Shown here in pieces: positions 1 through 7,009 of a stretch of DNA of 12,667 nt. The notes below the pieces were generated by a model. That model was given only the letters and a program-made list of their open reading frames with translations, did no database searches and was not told where the DNA came from. The translations under genes were made by a program, and so were the position numbers. The first letter of the stretch is position 1. Every line of letters begins with the position of its first letter. This stretch comes from Bacteroidota bacterium (lineage in GTDB: Bacteria; Bacteroidota; Bacteroidia; Bacteroidales; Prolixibacteraceae), in the NCBI GenBank assembly GCA_023488865.1, contig JAMDDG010000293.1, forward strand, positions 1-12,667. The letters run 5' to 3'.

Positions 1-684
1 TACGCCAGTGCACCAGGATCAGTAAATCCGGCACGCGCCCTCAAGGCTCTAACAGTTGTTTACCAAGAATTTCCCTGGAAAAAACCGGATGGTACTGTAC
101 AAACCATCTATATTAAACCAGGCACAGCGCCAAACGAAGCTGCAGCCGTTGACGAATACAAAGGGCAAGGTTCAAACTCCACCGCAACAGGTTATTACAT
201 GCGGAAATACTACGATCCAACCTCATTGGCTGGTATGACTTCAGGATTGAATCTGATCCTGATCCGTTATGCTGATGTTTTACTGATGTATGCTGAAGCC
301 AAAAATGAATTGAGCCAAATGAACGAAAGCGTTTGGAACACAACTGTTAGAGCCTTGAGGGCGCGTGCCGGATTTACTGATCCTGGTGCACTGGCGTACA
401 ATACAGCCTGGACCAAATCAGATATGCAAAACATCATTCACCGCGAGCGCCGTTGTGAGCTTGCTATTGAAGGACTGAGAATTTTCGACATCCGCCGTTG
501 GAAAACAGCTGAAACGGTACTTAATAGCTATCCTCACGGAGCTCAATATGGCGATGCCGTGACTGATAACGGATACATCCGGTTGGATAAAAGGACTTTC
601 AATAAAGACCGGGATTATCTTTGGGCCGTTCCACAATCGGAAAAAGATATCAACCCCGCATTGGGGCAAAATGCCGGATATTAA
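1..684 (+). CDS. SusD/RagB-family glycan-binding outer-membrane lipoprotein, C-terminal part (5' end outside window)
   Basis: The frame is open from base 1 to the TAA at 682-684 and gives 227 residues, under half of a usual SusD protein (about 500-600 aa). The missing N-terminus would carry the lipoprotein signal. Two hallmark SusD C-terminal segments are visible: RYADVLLMYAEAKNE (about residues 89-103) and a block containing HRERRCELAIEGLRIFDIRR, the HERxxELAFEGxRxxDLxRW-type signature. SusD proteins form a lid on the TonB-dependent transporter SusC and capture oligosaccharide at the cell surface, so a susC gene is expected just upstream of the window. The SusE-like gene follows after 31 bases on the same strand, as in a SusCDE operon. 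Downstream GH76 and GH92 genes suggest mannan-type ligands, but the residues themselves do not show specificity. Confidence 0.95.
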   Translation, partial: YASAPGSVNPARALKALTVVYQEFPWKKPDGTVQTIYIKPGTAPNEAAAVDEYKGQGSNSTATGYYMRKYYDPTSLAGMTSGLNLILIRYADVLLMYAEAKNELSQMNESVWNTTVRALRARAGFTDPGALAYNTAWTKSDMQNIIHRERRCELAIEGLRIFDIRRWKTAETVLNSYPHGAQYGDAVTDNGYIRLDKRTFNKDRDYLWAVPQSEKDINPALGQNAGY

Positions 685-715
685 AATCAATACAAGTAAG
701 ACAGAGAAATAAATA

Positions 716-1891
716 ATGAATAAAAAACATAAATATATAGTGATTATGAAATCAATACTCATAAACTTGACCATATTAGCATCTTTCCTTATCGCATTTA
801 CCGGATGTAGCAAAGATGACGAAATGAAAAATACCAAAGTAACAGCCGTGAAAACACTTTACGAGCCGTCTGATGGAAAATCAGTCGTATTACAAAGTTC
901 TGCTTCGGCAACTCTTTATTTCGAATGGGAACCTGCCAAAGCCGAAGACAGCGGCATGGTTTTGTATGAAGTTGCCTTTGACAAAGAAGGCGGTGATTTT
1001 TCGAATCCGATTTATCGCATGGCTTCCGACAACAACGGAGGATATAACCACGCTACCATTTCGCACAAACAATTAAATAAGATTGCCGGTATGGCCGGAA
1101 TACAATCTTCCGAAACCGGCAAATTAATTTGGACTGTTTTTTCCTCCAAGGGAATTAACGATGTAAAAGCTGCTGAATCGAGAACAATTGAAATCACACG
1201 ATTGGCTGGTTTTGCCGATGTTCCTGTTGACGTATTTGTAACCGGTGAAGGCTCTGAAGGTGGAACCGATCTTTCAAAAGCAAGCGTCATGAAAGCGGTT
1301 ACCAGCGGTGAATTTGAAGTTTACACCAAACTGACTGCCGGGAAAACATACTATTTTGCCGATGCAAAAGTTGGCACTCCACGTAGATTCTATACTGAAA
1401 ATGGTTTACTGAAAGAAGGAACGAATGCTTGTACCGTAGCAAAAACAGGCGTTTATCGCATTAAACTTGATTTTAACGTAGGATCATCGGTTTATACCGA
1501 AGTTACTGATATGCAATTGTTCTTTTGTCCAACCAATACGTTCCTGTTCTCACTGGATTATCAGGGGAAAGGCGCCTGGAAGGCTTTCAGCAAACCAATT
1601 ACTTTCAAACAGGAAGGTTGGGGTAGAGACGAACGTTATAAATTTAAGATGACCACGCTGAATGATGCTGGTGAAACGGTAGAAGAATGGTGGGGAACCC
1701 CAAATACCGACAGCCGACCAACAGCCTCAAGCCCGGCGTCGTACTATTACCTGTTCCCGGTCGACAACAGCCGATGGAACGGAAAATTCAAATTCGCAGG
1801 GGAAATGGATGGTGCTTTGGTTGATGTGTCTGTTTTATTACAGGCAGAAAATCCATATACTCACGAAGTTGTAAAAATAGGCAACCAATAA
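716..1891 (+). CDS. SusE/SusF-like surface glycan-binding lipoprotein
   Basis: The protein has 391 residues. A lipoprotein signal ends at Cys31 (IAFTGC) and is followed by SKDDE, which matches the Bacteroidetes surface-export signal (K followed by acidic residues), so surface exposure is predicted. Residues about 40-165 resemble the SusE N-terminal domain: a PSDG start, an FEWEPA strand, YEVAFDK, and a LIWTVFSSKG strand. Residues about 166-391 form a beta-rich region with many exposed-type aromatics (Trp288, Trp302, Trp325-326, Tyr343-345, Trp354), as expected for carbohydrate-binding modules. No catalytic motif was seen. The role is probably to bind the glycan and pass it to SusCD. The start is uncertain: ATG at 746 (Met11) gives a more compact signal peptide, and neither start has a clear Shine-Dalgarno. 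The binding target, probably alpha-mannan, is inferred from neighbouring enzymes. Confidence 0.88.
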   Translation: MNKKHKYIVIMKSILINLTILASFLIAFTGCSKDDEMKNTKVTAVKTLYEPSDGKSVVLQSSASATLYFEWEPAKAEDSGMVLYEVAFDKEGGDFSNPIYRMASDNNGGYNHATISHKQLNKIAGMAGIQSSETGKLIWTVFSSKGINDVKAAESRTIEITRLAGFADVPVDVFVTGEGSEGGTDLSKASVMKAVTSGEFEVYTKLTAGKTYYFADAKVGTPRRFYTENGLLKEGTNACTVAKTGVYRIKLDFNVGSSVYTEVTDMQLFFCPTNTFLFSLDYQGKGAWKAFSKPITFKQEGWGRDERYKFKMTTLNDAGETVEEWWGTPNTDSRPTASSPASYYYLFPVDNSRWNGKFKFAGEMDGALVDVSVLLQAENPYTHEVVKIGNQ

Positions 1892-1911
1892 ACCACTATT
1901 TTATTTTCCAG

Positions 1912-1943
1912 CAGGGGCGGGCAATTCGTCTGCCCCTGTTTTT
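1912..1943 (+). terminator. Terminator-like hairpin between the SusE-like gene and GH76 (probable attenuator)
   Basis: CAGGGGC at 1912-1918 pairs perfectly with GCCCCTG at 1932-1938. The stem can extend inward by four more pairs (two G-C, two G-U) to a 5-base loop at 1923-1927. It is followed directly by TTTTT (1939-1943). It lies 20 bases after the SusE-like stop and 24 bases before the GH76 start, so it probably lets only part of the transcripts reach the enzyme genes. Activity is inferred from shape only. Confidence 0.7.
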
Positions 1944-1967
1944 AATCATTCTCGATAAATCAGTTCC

Positions 1968-3110
1968 ATGAATAGGTGCTTTTATTTTTTTCTGTTTTCA
2001 TCTGTTATTTTACTTCAGGCCTGTAGCAAAAAAGATGAACCTGTAAATACAGGTGATAAAGAATACGCCATCAATTGGACCGCAGCAGCCGACAGTAGCA
2101 GCTATGCCTTCGTCATGTCGTATTGGAATGGTGCCGACAGCTATTTCAATTACAACAACAGTGGGCTGAAAGACTTTCATTACTGGCCACAGGCACATGC
2201 ACTGGATGTAGTTATTGATGCTTACAACCGTACCAACGACAATTTTTATAAAACAACCATTTCTCAATGGTACGATGGTGTAAAAAAGAAAAATGGCAAC
2301 TCTTTTTTTAATGTGTTTTACGACGACATGGAATGGAATGCGTTGGCAATGCTTCGAGCATACAATGCCACACAGGATGAACGATTTAAATCAGCATCAA
2401 AAGAAGTCTGGACCGACATTCAAACAGGATGGAACAGCAATGCCGGCGGTGGCATTTCCTGGAAAAAAGGCCAACCCTACAGCAAAAACGCCTGTTCCAA
2501 CGGACCTGCCTGTATTTTGGCAGCACGAATGTTTCAGCAGTTTGGCGATGCAAAAGACAAAGACTGGGCAGTCAAGATTTACGATTGGGAAAAAGAAACC
2601 CTTTTTAATCCTGCCAATGGCGCAGTTTACGACAATATCGACAGCCGGACCGGTGCCGTCCAATCTTCATGGATCTTTACTTATAACGAGGGAACATTCC
2701 TGGGATCGGCCCTTGAACTATACAAAATTACCGGAGAAAAAAGTTATCTGAACGATGCAATCAAAGCAGCTGATTATACGCTGAATAACCTGGTTAATAG
2801 TAATGACCGCTTGCTAAAAAGCGAAGGGAACGGAGATGGCGGCTTATTTAAAGGCATTTTTATCCGCTATTTCGCTCAACTGATTCTACATCCCGATCTT
2901 GATACAGCCACGAAGAAGCGCTATGTTACCTTCTTCAAACTAAACGCCGAAACGCTTTGGAGGACCGGAACCAACAAACAACTTATTTTATTCGGAACTT
3001 ACTGGAAAACCAAGCCCGGAACTTCAACCGAATTAACTACCCAAACCAGTGGCGCCATGCTACTTGAAGCGGCTGCGCTTCTTAATAAGCAAGGATTATT
3101 TAATAATTAA
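1968..3110 (+). CDS. Glycoside hydrolase family 76 protein, probable surface endo-alpha-1,6-mannanase lipoprotein
   Basis: The protein has 380 residues. The lipoprotein signal ends at Cys19 (LLQAC), followed by SKKDE, a surface-export type signal, so the enzyme is probably on the outer face of the outer membrane. The GH76 fold features are present: HYWPQAHALDVVIDAY (about 71-86), then VFYDDMEW with the adjacent aspartates Asp119-Asp120. These match the Asp-Asp catalytic pair (nucleophile and acid/base) of bacterial GH76 mannanases. Further segments are GGISWKK, CSNGPACILAARM, FTYNEGTFLGSALELY and GLFKGIFIRY, all typical of the family's (alpha/alpha)6 barrel. Length fits a single-domain enzyme. 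Family members cut the alpha-1,6-linked backbone of yeast-type mannan. The gene sits downstream of a hairpin and 39 bases before the GH92 gene. Other GH76 activities, such as transglycosylation, cannot be excluded from sequence. Confidence 0.93.
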   Translation: MNRCFYFFLFSSVILLQACSKKDEPVNTGDKEYAINWTAAADSSSYAFVMSYWNGADSYFNYNNSGLKDFHYWPQAHALDVVIDAYNRTNDNFYKTTISQWYDGVKKKNGNSFFNVFYDDMEWNALAMLRAYNATQDERFKSASKEVWTDIQTGWNSNAGGGISWKKGQPYSKNACSNGPACILAARMFQQFGDAKDKDWAVKIYDWEKETLFNPANGAVYDNIDSRTGAVQSSWIFTYNEGTFLGSALELYKITGEKSYLNDAIKAADYTLNNLVNSNDRLLKSEGNGDGGLFKGIFIRYFAQLILHPDLDTATKKRYVTFFKLNAETLWRTGTNKQLILFGTYWKTKPGTSTELTTQTSGAMLLEAAALLNKQGLFNN

Positions 3111-3149
3111 TTGATTTCTGTTGGGTGTGTATCCTAAAACCAACTCTAA

Positions 3150-5276
3150 ATGATAAAAAAGATTTTTATCTTCATTTTTGTCTGCTCAATTTTTAAATTT
3201 TCAAACGGACAGAAGCCACTAACCCAATATGTAAATCCGTTTCTGGGAACGGCCACTTTGTGGGACAGCATCGACATCGGTTATAAACCCACGCACCGCA
3301 CCTGGGGCGCCGAAGTTTTTCCGGGGGCATCGCTACCCAACGCCATGGTTCAGCTAAGTCCGGTTACCTTGTTCCACAGTGGCTCTGGCTATCAGTACGA
3401 AGACACGGTAATTTATGCTTTTACCCACACCAGTAAAGGGCACTGGAACCTGTGCCACATTCCGCTACTGCCGGCTACCGGAAACTTCACTCCGGAAGAC
3501 TATTGTTCGGCTTACAGCCATAAAAACGAATCGGCCCACCCTGGATATTACCAGGTTTACCTGGAGCGTTACGGCGTTAATGCAGAACTGACTTCGACTT
3601 TGCGCTGTGCCTTTCACAAGTACACATTCAGGGATGGACAAAGCAAAAAACTGATTGTCGATCTATCCCATTCGAACGAACGGGTTCGGGGCTGGGAAAT
3701 CAATCAGGAAGGCGAAAATGTATTTAAAGGGTTCCAGCAAACCGGCGAAAAAATGTATTTCTACGCTGTTGTCAACCACAAAATAAAAAACATCGAATCC
3801 TGGAAAAACGACAAACATGAAATTTCGGTAGTGAATTTTGCAGACTCGTCCAATCCCCTGGAAATACAGATCGGATTCTCGTTTGTGAGTATTGCCAATG
3901 CCAAAGAAAACCTGGAAAAGGAAATGCTGGGTAAAAGTTTTCAGCAGGTACGCGATGAAGCCTCTAAAACCTGGGAAACATTGCTATCAAAGATTAAAGT
4001 GACCGGTGGCACCGAAAGACAAAAGGGCATTTTCTATTCTACCTTGTACCGCTCGTTCCTTTGGCCTGCTTTGCGAAGCGACATCAACGGCGACTTCACC
4101 GACCTGAAAGGCAATGTGGTTAACAAGGGGTTCAACTACTACACCGGGCCATCGTTGTGGGACGATTACCGCAACAAGCTGGTCCTGCTGGGCATGTTGT
4201 CGCCCAAAGTAACTGTGGATGTTATTAAATCGCTGATCGACAAGGGAGAAAACACCGGCTTTATGCCCACCTTCTTCCACGGTGACCATGCGGCGCCATT
4301 TATTGCAGGAACGTACCTGCGGGGAATCAGGGGATTTGATGTGAAAAGTGCATATAACCTGCTTCTGCGGAATGCCACACTCGAAAACCGAAGCCGACCG
4401 TATATTCTTGAATACATTGCGAAAGGCTACATCCCTGAGCAGGACATCAAAAATCCGACTGTTGAAACCAAAGCCACTGCCGGGGTGACAAAAACACTGG
4501 AATATGCCTACGACGATTATGCGGTTGCGCTGTTGGCTAAAAAACTGGGCGATACCGTTAGTTACAAAATGCTGATGAAACGTGCAGGCAACTACAAGAA
4601 CATGTTCGATCCATCGACCGGATTGATGAGAGGTCGCCTCGAAAATGGGGAATGGATCAAGAATTTTGACCCCACATACCCGTATTATGAGTATATGTAC
4701 CGCGAAGCCAACGCCTGGCAATCGTCGTTTTTCGCACCTCATGATGTCATCGGACTGATTGGTTTGCATAGGAGTAAAGCCGATTTTGAGCAAAAGCTGG
4801 ATACCCTGTTTTCAATTCCGTGGAAAGGAGTTGAAGCTTACAACATTTCAGGCTTCATCGGGCAATATTGCCATGGCAACCAACCCGATCACAGCTTCCC
4901 CTGGCTATACACGTTTATTGGCAAACAGGAAAAATCACAGGTTCTGCTGGACAGCATCATGAACCATTTTTACGACATGGGGAAAAACCATTTGGCCTAT
5001 GCAGGGATGGACGATGCAGGTGAAAATTCGTCCTGGTATGTTTTAACCGCCATCGGCTTGTACCCATTTTCTCCTGCCGATCCGGAATACATCATTTCGG
5101 TTCCACTGTTCGATAAAGTTGAATTCAAGCTTGGAGAAAAAGAATTTACCATAATCAAAAAGAATTCAGGAAAGAAAATCGAAAGCATCACCTACGACAA
5201 TAAAAAAATAGATGGCTATTTCATTCCACATTCCGAATTGCTGAAAGGAAAGAAACTGGTTATCACAACGCGATAG
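3150..5276 (+). CDS. Glycoside hydrolase family 92 protein, probable periplasmic exo-alpha-mannosidase
   Basis: The protein has 708 residues, usual for GH92. An ordinary signal peptide (residues 1-20, no lipobox cysteine) predicts a periplasmic enzyme. Family landmarks in order are YVNPFLGT (27-34), PGASLPNAMVQLSP (58-71), YRSFLWPALRSDINGDF (300-316), SLWDDYRNKL (335-344), KTLEYAYDDYAVALLAKKLG (448-467), MFDPSTGLMRGR (485-496), YREANAWQ (517-524), HGNQPDHSFPWLY (575-587) and MDDAGENSSWYV (620-631). Glu519 in the EANAWQ block matches the proposed catalytic acid, and the aspartates at 621-622 lie in the region of the catalytic base. GH92 enzymes are calcium-dependent inverting alpha-mannosidases that remove mannose from alpha-1,2, 1,3, 1,4 or 1,6 linkages. 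The segment THTSKGHWNLCHIPLLPATG (92-111) differs from the usual SGTG-containing block, so the exact linkage or substrate should not be assumed. It is probably co-transcribed with GH76, 39 bases upstream. Confidence 0.94.
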   Translation: MIKKIFIFIFVCSIFKFSNGQKPLTQYVNPFLGTATLWDSIDIGYKPTHRTWGAEVFPGASLPNAMVQLSPVTLFHSGSGYQYEDTVIYAFTHTSKGHWNLCHIPLLPATGNFTPEDYCSAYSHKNESAHPGYYQVYLERYGVNAELTSTLRCAFHKYTFRDGQSKKLIVDLSHSNERVRGWEINQEGENVFKGFQQTGEKMYFYAVVNHKIKNIESWKNDKHEISVVNFADSSNPLEIQIGFSFVSIANAKENLEKEMLGKSFQQVRDEASKTWETLLSKIKVTGGTERQKGIFYSTLYRSFLWPALRSDINGDFTDLKGNVVNKGFNYYTGPSLWDDYRNKLVLLGMLSPKVTVDVIKSLIDKGENTGFMPTFFHGDHAAPFIAGTYLRGIRGFDVKSAYNLLLRNATLENRSRPYILEYIAKGYIPEQDIKNPTVETKATAGVTKTLEYAYDDYAVALLAKKLGDTVSYKMLMKRAGNYKNMFDPSTGLMRGRLENGEWIKNFDPTYPYYEYMYREANAWQSSFFAPHDVIGLIGLHRSKADFEQKLDTLFSIPWKGVEAYNISGFIGQYCHGNQPDHSFPWLYTFIGKQEKSQVLLDSIMNHFYDMGKNHLAYAGMDDAGENSSWYVLTAIGLYPFSPADPEYIISVPLFDKVEFKLGEKEFTIIKKNSGKKIESITYDNKKIDGYFIPHSELLKGKKLVITTR

Positions 5277-5308
5277 TTTTAGCAGAATGACTTGAACTAA
5301 CAATATGA

Positions 5309-5386
5309 CAACACGAAGGTTCGCGAAGAATCATAGTGCTGATATTTAAATCTTTGTGAAACTTGGTGACTTGGCGTCTTAGTGGC
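5309..5386. repeat. REP-like imperfect inverted repeat in the convergent intergenic region
   Basis: The left arm at 5312-5328 (CACGAAGGTTCGCGAAG) is the imperfect reverse complement of 5352-5368 (13 of 17 positions; two of the four differences are G-U pairs in RNA), around a 23-base loop. The right arm continues as degenerate repeats CTTTGTGAA, CTTGGTGA, CTTGGCGT, CTTAGTGGC to 5386, followed by a T-rich run at 5389-5400. This style of sequence recurs between genes in many Bacteroidota, to my recollection. It lies between the convergent GH92 and adaptor genes and could also end transcription. The rest of 5277-5532 shows only a small TCAAAG/CTTTGA hairpin at 5478-5493. Confidence 0.55.
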
Positions 5387-5532
5387 ATTCTTTATTTTTT
5401 GGCTTTTCGGAGTGGACTCAATATTAGAATTTAGCATGCTCTCCATATTCCGATTAATTTGATAACCCGGCCTATGATCAAAGGGTACTTTGAGTTTGTC
5501 CGTGATACAGAACTCCTATCCTTTAAACTTTA

Positions 5533-6729
5533 TCAATCCGGATTTTCGCCCCCTTCGCCTTTGTTCATTTCCGATTTCAGGTAGTATGCACCTTTCGTGA
5601 CAAATGTTGAATTATCCGGGAAAGTCTTTGCATTTACTATTTCTGTATATCCGTTTTCGGAACTGCCGGTTTTGACTTTCATTTTTTTAAATGTCAATTC
5701 ATCCGGATTATCCGTTTTAGCAGAATCTGATTCCAGCCTGAATACAAATTCACTGTCGGCATCTTTAACTACCGATTCATCGGGAAGTACATCAGTAATT
5801 CTCGGATCGCAAAATATTTTTGCTTCAACATAAACACCTGGTATCAATTCGGTATAATCTGACAGAATACAGGTTACCTGTATTGTCCGTGTTTCCGTAT
5901 CAAGGGTTTTGCCAACGAAGGCAACCGTGCCTTGATAAACTTTGGTGTCATCAAAAGAGGGAACTGTAAAATTTAACTTTTGATTGACCTTTATTTTATT
6001 AACGTCCTGTTCGAAAACATTTAGCTTGAGCAGTAATTTATCAGCATTTATGAGCTCAGTAACCGTTTCACCGGTGGTAACCAATTGTCCATTGTGTGAA
6101 AAAACTTTGGATATTATTCCACCGAAAGGAGCAATAACAGAAATTGTATTAAAGATTTTGCCATTTTCCACATCATCCGGGTTTATCCCGATAAACAAGA
6201 GCTGTTCTGCAACCGCATTTTTTTGTGCTTTTGCCGTTTGAAAAGCAGCCAAAGCCTGTTGATATTGTTTTTGCGCAGACACATTTGCATCGCTCAGAAT
6301 TTTTTGTCTTTCCACTTCCTGTTGGGTGACATTGAATTCGTTAGCAGCCTGGATATAATTCTTTTGCAGTTCAATGATATCGGGATGTTTCAAAACAAAC
6401 AAGACTTCTCCTTTTTTTACCGGTTGACCTTCTATGCAGTTTATTCTTTCGATGAATCCGTTAATTGGCGGGTTGATGGTCGCCCGGTTATTTGGGAGCA
6501 ATTCTGTATGTCCGTTGGCTTCAACGGTTGAGCTTATTGTCCCTGATTTAAAGCTATCTAACAGTATCCCGGCTGTTTTGATTTGTGCCCGGGTTAATTC
6601 AACAATTCCGTTGTTGGTAAATTTGATTGCTTCGGCATTCTTATCCTGTTCACCATTGTCTTTTGCGTTGTTGCAGGCATAAGAGAGTATGACAACAACA
6701 ATAAGCGTCAAATATGTTTTATATTTCAT
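5533..6729 (-). CDS. CusB/CzcB-type periplasmic adaptor of heavy-metal RND efflux (membrane fusion lipoprotein)
   Basis: With the start at 6729 the protein has 398 residues and opens with MKYKTYLTLIV and a lipobox ending at Cys19 (LSYAC). The residues after the cysteine (NNAKDN) lack the K-acidic-acidic export signal, so a periplasmic location is expected. Domain order is typical: beta-barrel/lipoyl half with a GQPVKKGEVLFVLKHPD block (101-117), a predicted alpha-helical hairpin (about 118-178), the second lipoyl half with VIAPFGGIISKVFSHNGQLV (198-217), a beta-barrel with VNQKLNFTVPSF and FVGKTLDTETRTIQV, and a membrane-proximal C-terminal domain. It would bridge the pump to the fused outer-membrane factor. 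The frame extends upstream to 6816, but those 29 residues run through a repeated leader and would bury the signal peptide, so the shorter start is preferred. It is the last gene of the leftward cluster, and its tail (GEGGENPD) lacks the His-rich end seen in some relatives. Confidence 0.92.
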   Translation of the reverse strand: MKYKTYLTLIVVVILSYACNNAKDNGEQDKNAEAIKFTNNGIVELTRAQIKTAGILLDSFKSGTISSTVEANGHTELLPNNRATINPPINGFIERINCIEGQPVKKGEVLFVLKHPDIIELQKNYIQAANEFNVTQQEVERQKILSDANVSAQKQYQQALAAFQTAKAQKNAVAEQLLFIGINPDDVENGKIFNTISVIAPFGGIISKVFSHNGQLVTTGETVTELINADKLLLKLNVFEQDVNKIKVNQKLNFTVPSFDDTKVYQGTVAFVGKTLDTETRTIQVTCILSDYTELIPGVYVEAKIFCDPRITDVLPDESVVKDADSEFVFRLESDSAKTDNPDELTFKKMKVKTGSSENGYTEIVNAKTFPDNSTFVTKGAYYLKSEMNKGEGGENPD

Positions 6730-7004
6730 ACGTAAATAATTTGTTTTTAAAAGGTAGTATGGAACTCCATGTTGCTGAAAATTATTTTCATCCCCTTGGA
6801 TGTTAGAAAACAACATGTTCGTTTCATATGATTATAATTTTGTTTTTTATTTGCCATATGGAACTCGCCGATAATCATTCGCCTGTGTGAGAAGCAATTC
6901 TCATGGCTCGTTTCATCTGTTTATAATTTTGTTTTTCATTTGCCAGATGGAACTCCCAATAATCATTCTCCTGTGTGTGGAAGATTTTCTCATGGTCGTT
7001 TCAT
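6730..7004 (-). repeat. Three tandem 88-98 base leader repeats upstream of the adaptor gene
   Basis: Reading the minus strand, ATGAAACGA begins at 7004, 6916 and 6827, and the adaptor itself starts with ATGAAA at 6729, giving periods of 88, 89 and 98. The first two units are near copies over their full length. They share ATGAG, a CACACAGG-GAATGATTAT block, GAGTTCCAT, TGGCAAAT and AAAAACAAAATTATAA. The third unit has diverged in its first half but keeps GGAGTTCCAT and AAAAACAAATTAT just before the true start. Each ATGAAACGA opens only a short frame: 4 codons (7004-6990), 13 codons (6916-6875) and 26 codons (6827-6747), the last ending 17 bases before the adaptor ATG. The middle unit contains a perfect 6-bp hairpin (TGAGAA/TTCTCA, 6888-6903). 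The array fills the gap between pump and adaptor. Confidence 0.85.
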
Positions 7005-7009
7005 GGCTT

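Noticed and set aside
3120..3144. GTTGG/CCAAC hairpin between GH76 and GH92
   Set aside because: Only five pairs with a 15-base loop and no T tract; probably chance.
3987..4793. Long open frame on the minus strand inside the GH92 gene
   Set aside because: It is fully covered by GH92, which has clear family motifs; the antisense product has no recognisable domain.
5478..5493. TCAAAG/CTTTGA hairpin as terminator of the adaptor gene
   Set aside because: The stem is short and A/T-rich and no T run follows on the minus strand.
6730..6816. 29-residue N-terminal extension of the adaptor protein (start at 6816)
   Set aside because: It would place non-signal residues before a clear lipoprotein signal and is encoded by the repeated leader; the 6729 start is favoured.
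6730..7004. CRISPR array
   Set aside because: Only three units of 88-98 bases, with no short repeat/unique spacer pattern and no cas genes.
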